NCBI RefSeq assembly: GCF_030063135.1
Contig: NZ_JASISO010000009.1
Coordinates: 62,001 to 126,000, forward strand
Length of the DNA stretch: 64,000 bases
Source: Streptomyces sp. G-G2
Lineage (GTDB): Bacteria; Actinomycetota; Actinomycetes; Streptomycetales; Streptomycetaceae
Reading direction: 5' to 3'
Shown here: positions 1-8,169 of the stretch, piece by piece
Layout of the letters: each line of letters begins with the position of its first letter
How positions within the stretch are numbered: the stretch's first letter is position 1
The notes under the pieces: model-generated
Databases searched by the model: none
Seen by the model: the letters and a program-made list of their open reading frames with translations, nothing else
What the model was told of the DNA's origin: nothing
Position numbers and translations under genes: made by a program

Positions 1-1
1 C

Positions 2-70
2 GCGGGGGGCGGCGGCGAAGTACCCGGTGACAGCAAGCCGTCCCCGCCCCGACCCGGAGCCCGCCCATGA
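2..70 (+). CDS. Possible 3' end of an upstream gene (partial)
   Basis: This frame is open from the window edge to a TGA at 68-70, which overlaps the photolyase ATG as ATGA. Such an overlap usually marks translational coupling, so this may be the last 22 codons of a gene co-transcribed with the photolyase. Another frame closes at a TGA at 28-30, so the assignment is not secure. No family can be recognised from so little. Confidence 0.3.
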   Translation, partial: AGGGGEVPGDSKPSPPRPGARP

Positions 71-1440
71 ACGTCGCGGTCGTCCTGTACACCTCGGACC
101 TGCGCCTGCACGACCACCCGCCGCTGCGCGCCGCGCTTTCCTCCTCGCACGAGGTGGTGCCGCTGTTCGTCCGCGACCGGGGGATCGCGGCGGCCGGGTT
201 CGGCGCGCCCAACCGGCTGGCCTTCCTCGCCGACTGCCTGGCCGCGCTCGACTCCGGCCTGCGCGAACGCGGCGGCAGGCTCGTCGTCCGGTCCGGGGAC
301 GTGGTCGCGCAGGTGTGCGCGGTGGTCCGGGAGGCCGACGCGGACGAGGTCCACATGGCGGCCGGGGTGAGCGCCTACGCCCACGCCCGCGAGGAACGGC
401 TGCGCGCCGCATTGGAGGGGGAGGGGCGGCGGCTGTACGTGCACGACGCGGTGGTGACGGCCCTCGCCCCCGGCGCGGTGACCCCGGTCGGCTCGGACCA
501 CTTCGCCGTGTTCACCCCGTACTTCCGCCGCTGGTCGGAGCAGCCGCCCCGGGCCGTCTCGGCCGCCCCGCGCGCGGTCCGGGTGCCCGAGGGGATCGGC
601 TCGGAGCCGCTGCCCGGACGGGCCGCGGTGACCGGGGTATCGCCGGGCCTGGCCCGGGGCGGCGAGAGCGAGGCCCGGTCCCGGCTCACCACCTGGCTGC
701 GCGACGGTGTGGCCCGCTACGAGGAGGGCCACGACGACATGGCCGGGGACGCCACCTCCCGGCTCTCCCCGTACCTGCACTTCGGCGCCCTCTCCGCCGC
801 CGAGTGCGTCCAGCGGGCCCGTACGGCGGGCGGGCCCGGCGCGGAGGCGTTCGTACGGCAGCTGTGCTGGCGGGACTTCCACCACCAGGTGCTCGCCGCC
901 CGCCCGGCCGTCGCCCACGACGACTACCGCGTCCGGCACGACCACTGGCGGACCGGCGCCGGTGCCGCCGAGGAGATCGAGGCGTGGAAGGAGGGCCGCA
1001 CCGGCTATCCCGTCGTCGACGCGGCCATGCGCCAGCTGCGGCACGAGGGCTGGATGCACAACCGGGGCCGGCTGCTCGCCGCGAGCTTCCTCGCCAAGAC
1101 CCTGTACGTCGACTGGCGCACCGGCGCCCGGCACTTCCTGGACCTCCTGGTCGACGGGGACCTCGCCAACAACCAGCTCAACTGGCAGTGGGTGGCCGGG
1201 ACCGGCACCGACACCCGGCCCAACCGGGTCCTCAACCCGGTCCGCCAGGCCCGGCGCTACGACCCGCGGGGCGAGTACGTGCACCGCTGGGTACCGGAGC
1301 TGGCGGACCTGCCCGCGCCCGAGGTGTTCGAGCCGTGGCGCCTGGCGGGGCTGGAGCGCGCCCGGTACGACTATCCGGATCCGGTGGTGGACCTCGCCGA
1401 CGCGCTCGGCCGGTTCAAGCGGGCCCGCGCCGTATCGTGA
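67..1440 (+). CDS. phr: Deoxyribodipyrimidine photolyase (cryptochrome/photolyase family)
   Basis: This 457-aa protein is a light-driven DNA repair flavoprotein that splits UV-induced pyrimidine dimers, and its length is normal for class I photolyases. Residues 1 to about 130 form the antenna-binding Rossmann domain (TSDLRLHDHPPL near the start). The C-terminal half is the helical FAD-binding domain, with WRDFHHQVL, GYPVVDAAMRQL, GWMHNRGR and DGDLANNQLNWQW all visible. The ATG has a GGAG seven bases upstream and overlaps the TGA of a possible upstream gene. The stop overlaps the GTG of the next gene (GTGA), so the two are probably coupled. An annotator could call it a cryptochrome, but the fold motifs are typical of photolyase and the neighbouring light-type regulator fits repair. 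Confidence 0.93.
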   Translation: MNVAVVLYTSDLRLHDHPPLRAALSSSHEVVPLFVRDRGIAAAGFGAPNRLAFLADCLAALDSGLRERGGRLVVRSGDVVAQVCAVVREADADEVHMAAGVSAYAHAREERLRAALEGEGRRLYVHDAVVTALAPGAVTPVGSDHFAVFTPYFRRWSEQPPRAVSAAPRAVRVPEGIGSEPLPGRAAVTGVSPGLARGGESEARSRLTTWLRDGVARYEEGHDDMAGDATSRLSPYLHFGALSAAECVQRARTAGGPGAEAFVRQLCWRDFHHQVLAARPAVAHDDYRVRHDHWRTGAGAAEEIEAWKEGRTGYPVVDAAMRQLRHEGWMHNRGRLLAASFLAKTLYVDWRTGARHFLDLLVDGDLANNQLNWQWVAGTGTDTRPNRVLNPVRQARRYDPRGEYVHRWVPELADLPAPEVFEPWRLAGLERARYDYPDPVVDLADALGRFKRARAVS

Positions 1441-2540
1441 CGGGTGTGGACCGTCCGCACCCCGCCCCGGAGCCGCACCCCGCCCCGGAGCTCGCGGCCG
1501 GGGCCCCGGCCTGGCCGCTGAGCACCGGCGCCGTCGCCCGGCGGCTGGGCGTCTCGCCGACCACGCTGCGCTCGTGGGAGCGCCGGTACGCCATTGGTCC
1601 GGCCCGCCGTGAGGACGGCCGGCACCGCCGCTGGACCCCCCAGGACATCGCCCGCCTGGAATTGATGTGCCACCTCACCAGCCAGGGGGTACCGCCCGCC
1701 GAAGCCGCCCGGGCCGCGCTGCGGACCGGCCCGGACGAGGGCGCGGTCCCGTCGGAGCCGGCCGTGGCCGCGGTGCCCGTCCCGCCGGGGTCCGCGGTGA
1801 CCGGGCCCGTCGCCAAGGCGCCGGGCGGGCGCAACGCGCTGCCGCTCGGGGAGGTCCGTCCGGAGTGCCGGGGGCTCGCGCGGGCCGCCGTACGACTGGA
1901 CGCGCCCGCCCTCGAGGAGCTGCTGGAGGCGGCCCTGGCCGAGCACGGGCCGGTCATCGCCTGGGAGGAGATCATCGCCCCCACCCTGCACGCGGTCGGC
2001 CGCAAATGGGCCTCGTCGGGGGAGCGCTACGTGGAGGTGGAGCACCTGCTGTCCTGGCACATCTCCTGCGCCCTGCGCCGGGTGCGGCCCGCCGCCGAGG
2101 GCGCGGGGCGGGCTCCCGTGCTGCTGGCGTGCGTACCGGGCGAACAGCACAGCCTGCCGATGGAGGCCCTGTGCGCGGCCCTCGGGGAACGCGGCCTGCC
2201 GGTGCGGATGTTCGGGGCCGCGCTGCCCGCCGACGCCCTGCACGAGGCGGTCCGCCGGACCGGGCCCCGGGCGGTGGTGCTCTGGTCCCAGTCCCGGGTC
2301 ACCGCGGACCGCGCCCTGGTCCGCTCCGTGTCCGGGATCGAATGGGGGCTGCGGGGCGCCCGCACCCACCCCCTGATGCTGCTCGCCGGTCCCGGCTGGG
2401 GCGCGGGTGGCGCGTGCGTCCCCGGCACGGAACGGCTGCACGGGCTGCGTTCGGCGGTCGCGCTCATCCGGTCGCTGACAGCGGCTGCGCCCGCAGCGAC
2501 TCCCGCAGACAGCCCAGCGCGCGCCGCATATGGCTCTTGA
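1437..2540 (+). CDS. MerR-family regulator with cobalamin-binding domain (LitR/CarH-like)
   Basis: This 367-aa protein starts at a GTG that overlaps the photolyase stop. Residues about 20-90 form a MerR winged helix (LSTGAVARRLGVSPTTLRSW followed by RRYAIGP). The C-terminal half looks like the helical-bundle plus Rossmann B12-binding module of LitR/CarH photoreceptor repressors. PGEQHSLP resembles the E/DxHxxG site whose His binds cobalt. The KW...EVEH segment resembles the Wx9EH motif but is one residue longer (Wx10EH). In that family adenosylcobalamin keeps the repressor on DNA in the dark and light releases it. Position next to a photolyase and an ECF sigma gene supports a light-response role. 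That role is inferred, and the altered spacing leaves light sensing unproven. The 3' end overlaps the convergent sigma gene by 77 bp. Confidence 0.82.
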   Translation: MTGVDRPHPAPEPHPAPELAAGAPAWPLSTGAVARRLGVSPTTLRSWERRYAIGPARREDGRHRRWTPQDIARLELMCHLTSQGVPPAEAARAALRTGPDEGAVPSEPAVAAVPVPPGSAVTGPVAKAPGGRNALPLGEVRPECRGLARAAVRLDAPALEELLEAALAEHGPVIAWEEIIAPTLHAVGRKWASSGERYVEVEHLLSWHISCALRRVRPAAEGAGRAPVLLACVPGEQHSLPMEALCAALGERGLPVRMFGAALPADALHEAVRRTGPRAVVLWSQSRVTADRALVRSVSGIEWGLRGARTHPLMLLAGPGWGAGGACVPGTERLHGLRSAVALIRSLTAAAPAATPADSPARAAYGS

Positions 2541-3054
2541 CGGTCCCCAGCGGCAGCCCGGTCCGGGCCGCGATCTGCGTCTGGGTGAGGTCGCCGTAGT
2601 ACGCGAGGCGCAGGATCCGCTGCTGCGCGGAGGGCAGCCGGGACAGCTCGCCCAGGACGAAGAGCCGGTCCACCGCCCGCTCCGGTTCCGCCGCGGGTCC
2701 CGGCTCGCCCGCGGTCTCGTACTGCGCTCCCACGGCGGCCAGCGCCCGGGCCCGCCGGGTCCGGGCGGCCAGCGCGTCCGCGACCTTGTGGCGGGTGATG
2801 CCGACGAGCCAGCCGCCCAGGTCCCCGCTGCCGGGCCGGTAGCCGCCCCGGCCGCGCCAGGCGGCGAGGAACACCTGCTGGGTCACGTCCTCGGCCTCGC
2901 GCTCGTCGCCCAGGCCGCGGCGCGCCAGGGTGTGCACGAGCGGACGCCACTGCCGGTAGACGACCGCCATGGCGTCCTCGTCGCCGTCCAGGAAGAGGGC
3001 GACGAGGTGCGCGCCGGCGGGTTCCGAGAGGTCGGTGCGGTCCATGAGGTCCAT
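2464..3054 (-). CDS. ECF-type sigma-70 family RNA polymerase sigma factor
   Basis: This 196-aa sigma factor carries region 2 (VVYRQWRPLVHTLARRGLG, then EAEDVTQQVFLAAW) and region 4 (LSRLPSAQQRILRLAYYG, with GLPLGTVKSHMRRAL as the promoter -35 reading helix). There is no C-terminal extension, and no anti-sigma gene is beside it. I chose the ATG at 3054 because GAGG lies eight bases upstream; an in-frame ATG at 3096 is possible but has no ribosome site. The gene is convergent with the B12-type MerR gene and overlaps it by 77 bp. It lies 58 bp downstream of rbsC on the same strand. In Streptomyces carotenoid loci a LitR-type regulator controls an ECF sigma gene (litS), so a similar pairing is plausible here but not shown. 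Confidence 0.88.
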   Translation of the reverse strand: MDLMDRTDLSEPAGAHLVALFLDGDEDAMAVVYRQWRPLVHTLARRGLGDEREAEDVTQQVFLAAWRGRGGYRPGSGDLGGWLVGITRHKVADALAARTRRARALAAVGAQYETAGEPGPAAEPERAVDRLFVLGELSRLPSAQQRILRLAYYGDLTQTQIAARTGLPLGTVKSHMRRALGCLRESLRAQPLSATG

Positions 3055-3112
3055 GGCCCCAGCCTCGTGAGCGCCCCCGGCCCACTCAACTCGCATCGTT
3101 TCTGCATCGGAT

Positions 3113-4144
3113 TTACCCGAGCGGGGTGAGCCGCGCCGCCAGCCGTCCCCGGTAGTGGTCCACCACCACCGCGACCACGATCACCCCGCCGGTGATGATC
3201 TGCCGCTGGAAGTCGGAGACCCCCATCAGCAGCAGCCCGTTGGTGAGCACACCCAGCAGGCAGGCCCCCAGCAGGGTGCCGACCATCGATCCCTTGCCGC
3301 CCGACAGCGAGGCCCCGCCGATCACCACGGCCGCGATCGCGCTCAGCTCGTACCCGCCGCCGATGATCGGGCTGGCGATGGACAGCCGTGCCATGTAGGT
3401 GACGGCCGCGATGCCCACCGCGAATCCGGCGATGACGAAGACGGCCACTTTGACCACCCCCGTGCGGTGCCCGGAGAGGCGTACGGCCTCCTCGTTCCCG
3501 CCGATCGCGAAGACCAGCCGCCCGAACACCGTCCGGGTCAGCACCAGGTGGCCCACCGCGACCATCAGCAGCGCGATCCAGAACAGCGCCGGCACGCCCA
3601 GCAGGGTCGAGGTCCCGAAGCGGGTGAAGCCGGGCGGGAAGTCGTACAGGGTCTTGGCGTCGGTGTACTGGAGGGCCGCGCCCCGGGCCATGTTGAGCAT
3701 GCCGAGGGTGACGATGAAGGACGGGACCCGCCACCGCTCCGAGACGAACCCGTTGACCAGCCCGCACAGCATGCCGACCACGGCGGCCACCAGCACCGCG
3801 AGGGCCACCGCGGCGCCCGCGGGGAGCCCGTCGGCGGTCAGCACCTCGCCCGCGACCACCGCGGACAGCGCCATCACGGCGCCCACCGACAGGTCGATGC
3901 CGCCGACGAGGATCACGAAGGTCATGCCGACCGCGAGCATGGTGTTGAGGGTGATCTCGGTCGCGATGTTCGTCAGGTTCGCGGACGTGGCGAACTTCGG
4001 CGCGCTCAGGGCGAAGACGGCCACCAGCACGAGCAGCGCGATGCCGATGCCCGCCTCGCCCATCACCTGCCGCGCGAGCGAGGACCCGGCGGGCTTGCGG
4101 ACGGCGGTGAGCGGCGCTGAGGCCACGGGCGGCAGGGAGGTCAC
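3113..4144 (-). CDS. rbsC: Ribose-type ABC transporter permease
   Basis: This 343-aa integral membrane protein of the RbsC/BPD_transp_2 family forms the sugar channel of an ABC importer. About ten hydrophobic segments are visible. The family signature is seen in LTNIATEITLNTMLAVGMTF followed by VILVGGIDLSVGA, and in the GLVNGF and IGGASLSGGKGSMVGTLLGA stretches. It overlaps the 3' end of the ATPase gene by four bases (ATGA), so translation is likely coupled. It is the last gene of the six-gene operon rbsR-K-D-B-A-C. Ribose is assigned as substrate because genuine rbsK and rbsD genes lie in the same operon; the permease alone would not settle the sugar. Confidence 0.93.
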   Translation of the reverse strand: MTSLPPVASAPLTAVRKPAGSSLARQVMGEAGIGIALLVLVAVFALSAPKFATSANLTNIATEITLNTMLAVGMTFVILVGGIDLSVGAVMALSAVVAGEVLTADGLPAGAAVALAVLVAAVVGMLCGLVNGFVSERWRVPSFIVTLGMLNMARGAALQYTDAKTLYDFPPGFTRFGTSTLLGVPALFWIALLMVAVGHLVLTRTVFGRLVFAIGGNEEAVRLSGHRTGVVKVAVFVIAGFAVGIAAVTYMARLSIASPIIGGGYELSAIAAVVIGGASLSGGKGSMVGTLLGACLLGVLTNGLLLMGVSDFQRQIITGGVIVVAVVVDHYRGRLAARLTPLG

Positions 4145-5727
4145 GGCTGGTCACCATTCTTCGTACGGGTGCCGGAGGCAGGGCCGGGGTCAGGGCCGGG
4201 GTCAGGGGCGGCCCCGGAGGCGGAGTAGGCGGAGTAGGCCAGGGCGAGGATCCGGGAGCCGTCGAAGTCCGCGCGGGCCACCTCGCCCGCGATCGCGCCC
4301 CGGGAGAAGACGAGGATCCGGTCGCAGATCCCCAGCAGCTCGGGCAGGTCGGAGGAGACCACGAGCAGCGCCTTGCCCTGTGCGGCGAGGCCGGTGAGCT
4401 GCTGGTGGATCTCGTAGCGGGCGCCCACGTCGATCCCGCGCGTGGGCTCGTCGACGATCAGTACGTCCGTCCCGGCGAGCAGCCAGCGGCCGAGCACGAC
4501 CTTCTGCTGGTTGCCGCCGGAGAGCGTGCGGACCGCCGCGCCCACCCCGGGCGTGCGCACGCCGAGGGAGTCCACGGCGGCGCGGGCGAGCCGCGCCTCC
4601 TCGGCACGGCGCAGCAGGCCGCCGCGCGAGACCGTACGGGTCGCCGCGAGGGTGACGTTGGCGGCGAGCGGCATGTCCAGGACCAGCCCCTGCCCCTTGC
4701 GGTCCTCGGTGAGCAGGCTGATGCCGTGGCGGACCGCGTCGCGCGGGGAGCGGATGCGGACCTCCTCGCCGCGCACCAGGACCCGGCCGCCCTCCGCCCG
4801 GTCGGCGCCGAACAGCGCCCGGACCGCCTCCGTCCGCCCGGAGCCGACGAGTCCGGCGATACCGACCACCTCCCCGGCGCGCAGGGCGAAGGACAGCGGG
4901 GCGCCCCCGGCGGGCCGCAGTCCCTCGGCGCGCAGCAGTTCGGATCCGGGCTCGCGCGCGGTGTACGGCGGGTACTCGCGGTCCATGTCCCGCCCCACCA
5001 TCAGCCGGATGACCTCGGCGGTGCCGGTCCCCGCCAGCTCCTTGGTGACCACGTGCCGGCCGTTGCGCAAGACCGTCATCCGGTCGCCGATCTCGAACAC
5101 CTCCTCCAGGTGGTGGGAGATGTAGAGCACGGCCGTCCCGCGCGCGGTGACCCTGCGCAGCAGGGTGAACAGGCGCTCGGTCTCGCGCGGGGTGAGCGTC
5201 GCGGTCGGCTCGTCCATGACCAGCACCCGGCAGTCCTGCCACAGGGTGCGGGCGATCTCCAGCAGTTGCGCCTGCGCGATGCCGAGCTGCCCCGCCTTCA
5301 TGCCCGGTGGGACGTCGAGGCCGACCTCGGCGAGCAGCCCGGCGGCCCGCCGGTGCAGGGTGCGCCGGTCCACGAAGCCGTACCGGCGCGGCAGTTGACT
5401 GAAGAAGAGGTTCTCGGCGACCGACAGGTTCGGCAGCGGGTTCAGCTCCTGGTGCACGACCTGGACCCCGGCGCGCATCGCGGCCGCCGCGTTCCCGGGG
5501 GCGTACGGGCGGCCCCCGAGCCGCATGGTGCCCGCGTCGGCGGGCTGGATCCCGGCCAGGATGCGGACCAGGGTGGACTTGCCGGCGCCGTTCTCGCCGA
5601 GCAGGGCGTGCACCTCACCGGCGCGGAGCTCCAGCTCCACGCCGTCGAGGGCGACGACTCCGGGGAAGCGCTTGGCGATGCCGGACGCCTCGAACACGAC
5701 GTCGGGGAGCGCGTCTGGGGAGGTCAT
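4141..5727 (-). CDS. rbsA: Ribose-type ABC transporter ATP-binding protein
   Basis: This 528-aa protein has the duplicated ATPase architecture of sugar importers. The first domain has a canonical Walker A (GENGAGKST, residues about 45-53) and VMDEPTATLTPRE as Walker B. The second domain has a degenerate P-loop (GLVGSGRTE), the signature LSGGNQQKV and LIVDEPTRGIDVG. Asymmetry of this kind is normal for RbsA/MglA. The C-terminus carries an extra tail with repeated Asp-Pro-Gly residues (PDPGPDPGPASG), encoded by a short direct repeat near 4190-4205. The gene sits four bases from rbsB and overlaps rbsC by four bases. Together with RbsB and RbsC it should import ribose at the cost of ATP. Confidence 0.94.
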   Translation of the reverse strand: MTSPDALPDVVFEASGIAKRFPGVVALDGVELELRAGEVHALLGENGAGKSTLVRILAGIQPADAGTMRLGGRPYAPGNAAAAMRAGVQVVHQELNPLPNLSVAENLFFSQLPRRYGFVDRRTLHRRAAGLLAEVGLDVPPGMKAGQLGIAQAQLLEIARTLWQDCRVLVMDEPTATLTPRETERLFTLLRRVTARGTAVLYISHHLEEVFEIGDRMTVLRNGRHVVTKELAGTGTAEVIRLMVGRDMDREYPPYTAREPGSELLRAEGLRPAGGAPLSFALRAGEVVGIAGLVGSGRTEAVRALFGADRAEGGRVLVRGEEVRIRSPRDAVRHGISLLTEDRKGQGLVLDMPLAANVTLAATRTVSRGGLLRRAEEARLARAAVDSLGVRTPGVGAAVRTLSGGNQQKVVLGRWLLAGTDVLIVDEPTRGIDVGARYEIHQQLTGLAAQGKALLVVSSDLPELLGICDRILVFSRGAIAGEVARADFDGSRILALAYSAYSASGAAPDPGPDPGPASGTRTKNGDQP

Positions 5728-5731
5728 CGCG

Positions 5732-6709
5732 TCACCCGAGGTCGGCCGCGGTGACGACCGTGAGCTTGGTCTTGACCCAGGCCTGCGGCTGCTCGCCCTT
5801 GACGGCCTTCATGGCCTCGTCGATGCCGTCGGCCGCCTGCTCGGCGCCGTACTGGTCGACGGTGGCGAGGACCGTGCCGTCCTTCACGTACGGGCGGATC
5901 GCCTCGATGTTGTCGAAGGACACGATCTTGATCTTGCTCCCGGCCTTGGCCTGGACCGCCTTGACCGCGCCCAGCGCCATGGAGTCGTTGGAGGCGAGGA
6001 TCCCCTGGACGTCGGGGTGCGAGGTCAGCCAGTTGCCGGTGACCGTGTAGGCCTCGTCGGTCTCCCAGTGCGCGGTCTTGGAGTCGACCACCTCCAGCCC
6101 GGCGGCCCGCGCCGCCGCCTCGAAACCGGCCTTGCGCTGCTGGGCGTTGGCGGCTCCGGGGTTGCCCTCCAGGATGACCACCTTGCCGCCCTTGCCGAGA
6201 GCCTTGCCCAGGGCCTCGCCGGAGAGCCGTGCGCCCTCGGTGTTGTCGGGGCCGACGAAGGGGATGTCGAGTCCGGCCGCCTTCAGCGCGCCGTCGTCGA
6301 GCTTCACATCGATGTTGATGATCTTGATACCGGCTTTGGCGGCCCGCCCGAGCGGCGCGACCAGGGCGCGCGAATCGGCCGGGGCCACGACGATGGCTGC
6401 GGCCTGGTCGGTGACGCAGCCGTTGATCGCGGCGACTTGCCCGTCGATGTCGGTCTCGTTCTGGATGCCGCTCGCCTTGAGGTCGAGGTCGCCGCGCTGC
6501 TTGACGTGCGCCTCGGCGCCCTTCTGCATGGCCTGGAAGTACTCGTTGCCGAGGGACTTCATCACCAGGCACACGGTCGGCCTGCCGCCCTTGGCGCCAC
6601 CGGGCCCGGCCTCGCCACCGCCTTCCTGGCCGCAGGCCGTGAGCGCGGTGCCGAGCAGCAGCAGGCTGGAGGCGGCGATCAGGAGTGATCTGTTCCGGTT
6701 ACTGGTCAC
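5732..6709 (-). CDS. rbsB: Ribose-type ABC transporter substrate-binding lipoprotein
   Basis: This 325-aa periplasmic-binding-protein-like lipoprotein belongs to the Peripla_BP_4 (RbsB) family. The start is the GTG at 6709, because AAGGAGA lies five bases upstream; the open frame runs further upstream but that part has no coding character. The signal peptide ends in a lipobox LTAC with Cys26, so the mature protein is lipid-anchored outside the membrane. Ligand-binding core features include VVAPADSRALVAPL, IINIDVKLDD, GPDNTEGARLSGEAL, ILEGNPGAANAQQRK and ASNDSMALGAV, in the order seen in RbsB. It should capture ribose and hand it to RbsC. It lies between rbsD (49-bp gap) and rbsA. Confidence 0.93.
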   Translation of the reverse strand: MTSNRNRSLLIAASSLLLLGTALTACGQEGGGEAGPGGAKGGRPTVCLVMKSLGNEYFQAMQKGAEAHVKQRGDLDLKASGIQNETDIDGQVAAINGCVTDQAAAIVVAPADSRALVAPLGRAAKAGIKIINIDVKLDDGALKAAGLDIPFVGPDNTEGARLSGEALGKALGKGGKVVILEGNPGAANAQQRKAGFEAAARAAGLEVVDSKTAHWETDEAYTVTGNWLTSHPDVQGILASNDSMALGAVKAVQAKAGSKIKIVSFDNIEAIRPYVKDGTVLATVDQYGAEQAADGIDEAMKAVKGEQPQAWVKTKLTVVTAADLG

Positions 6710-6758
6710 AACGGTCTCCTTGCGAAGGTGGGTGGGGTGGTGCGGGGGGACCCGCGGT

Positions 6759-7148
6759 TCAGAAGGGGACGCCCGCGCGCAGCACGGCATTGGCGTACGG
6801 AGTGCTCTCACCCGTCCGTACGACGACCCGCGCGCGGGCGGTGAGCGCCTTGAGCGCCTCGTGCGGGACCCGGTCCACCGGGAGCCCCGCCAGCCGCGCG
6901 CCGAAGACGGCGAGCAGATCCGCATCGGTGGCCTCCGCGGCCACGGTGGCGTGTTCCGCGACCAGTTCGGCCAGGACCGCGCCCAGCACCGGTCCGAACG
7001 GTGGATCCCCGCGGCGCCACACCAGGTCGACGACCTCCACCCCGGGCGGCACCGGCAGCCCGGGATCGGCCACCACCAGCAGGTCCCCGTGCCCGAGTGC
7101 GGCGATCAGGTGCAGCAGCCGCGGATGCCAGAGCCCGTCAGCGCGCAT
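6759..7148 (-). CDS. rbsD: D-ribose pyranase
   Basis: This 129-aa protein belongs to the RbsD/FucU family, which interconverts beta-pyran and beta-furan forms of ribose so that ribokinase can use the sugar. The length is typical. The catalytic His20 sits in LGHGD, and Asp28 in VVADPGLP is the usual partner. The conserved C-terminal substrate loop is present as GESTPYANAVLRAGVPF. The gene overlaps the end of rbsK by 11 bp. Its presence in the operon is the strongest sign that the transporter handles ribose rather than another pentose. It is cytosolic and acts as a multimer in known members. Confidence 0.93.
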   Translation of the reverse strand: MRADGLWHPRLLHLIAALGHGDLLVVADPGLPVPPGVEVVDLVWRRGDPPFGPVLGAVLAELVAEHATVAAEATDADLLAVFGARLAGLPVDRVPHEALKALTARARVVVRTGESTPYANAVLRAGVPF

Positions 7149-8169
7149 GCCCGGCCTCCAGCGGGGTGTGCGGTACGCCGCCCAGTACGCCGTCCACTTC
7201 GGCCCGGGTCGGCAGCGCGTCCTGCGCCCCCCGCCGGGTCGTGGCCAGTGCCCCGGCCGCGCAGGACCGGCGTACCGCCGCGGCCAGCGGCTCCCCTGCG
7301 CCCAGCGACAGTGCGAGCTGGGCGCAGAAGGCGTCGCCCGCGCCCACCGCGTCCACCGCGTCGGCGGGGAAGGCGGGTACGGCGACCGGGCCTCCGGGCC
7401 CGGCGGCGACGGCGCCCGCCGCGCCCAGGGTGATGACGACCGTGCCGGGGCCGAGCGCCCGCATCCGCTCGGCGTGCGCGGCCCAGCCGGCGGCGTCGGT
7501 GCTCGCGGCCCCCGACGCGGCAGGCGGGGGCAGCAGCCCCGCCGCCTCCGTCTCGTTGACCACCAGCACGTCGACGTGGGCCAGGAGTTCGCGCGGCAGC
7601 GGCCGGACCGGCAGCGGAGCCGCGTTCAGCACGGTCAGCGCCCCCGCGCCGCGCGCCGCCCGGGCCGCCGCGAGCACCGTGTCCACCGGCACCTCCAGCT
7701 GGAGCAGGACCGTGTCGGCGGGCCCGATGGGGCCGTCCGCCGTGAGCCCTTCCAGGGCGGTGACGTCCAAGTGCCGGTTGGCGCCGGGGGAGAGGGTGAT
7801 GGTGTTCTCCCCGTCGCCCTGCACCACGATCAGGGCGAGCCCGCTGGAGACACCCGGCAGCCGGGACACGCCCCGGTCGCAGACGCCCTCCGCGACGAGC
7901 CGGGCGCGCAGCTCCGCGCCGAGGGTGTCGTCGCCGAGCAGCCCCACCATCCGTACGTCGGCGCCCAGCCGGGCGGCGGCGACCGCCTGGTTGGCCCCCT
8001 TCCCGCCCGCGCCGCGCACCACGTCGGCGCCCGACACGGTCTCGCCCGGCCGCGGCAGCCTGGGGACGGTGACCGACAGGTCCATGTTGAGACTGCCGAT
8101 CACGACCAGTCGCTCACCCGGTCGCCCGTCTCCCCGCTCACTGCGTCGCCCACCCGGTCGCTCACTCAT
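7138..8169 (-). CDS. rbsK: Ribokinase
   Basis: This 343-aa PfkB-family sugar kinase phosphorylates ribose to ribose 5-phosphate with ATP, feeding the pentose phosphate pathway. The N-terminal signature is clear (VIGSLNMDLSV, PRPGETVSG, GGKGANQAVAAARLG). NETEA and the C-terminal PfkB signature DAVDAVGAGDAFCAQLALSL carry the catalytic Asp and anion hole. It is somewhat longer than Escherichia coli RbsK because of an Arg/Gly-rich N-terminal tail of about 20 residues and an alanine-rich insert. It overlaps the rbsR end by 8 bp and the rbsD start by 11 bp, so these genes should be translated in step. Confidence 0.95.
   Translation of the reverse strand: MSERPGGRRSERGDGRPGERLVVIGSLNMDLSVTVPRLPRPGETVSGADVVRGAGGKGANQAVAAARLGADVRMVGLLGDDTLGAELRARLVAEGVCDRGVSRLPGVSSGLALIVVQGDGENTITLSPGANRHLDVTALEGLTADGPIGPADTVLLQLEVPVDTVLAAARAARGAGALTVLNAAPLPVRPLPRELLAHVDVLVVNETEAAGLLPPPAASGAASTDAAGWAAHAERMRALGPGTVVITLGAAGAVAAGPGGPVAVPAFPADAVDAVGAGDAFCAQLALSLGAGEPLAAAVRRSCAAGALATTRRGAQDALPTRAEVDGVLGGVPHTPLEAGHAR

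Noticed and set aside
27..1436. Upstream extension of the MerR reading frame over the photolyase gene
   Set aside because: The extension is Arg/Pro-rich antiphase reading of the photolyase. The MerR domain starts just after the GTG at 1437.
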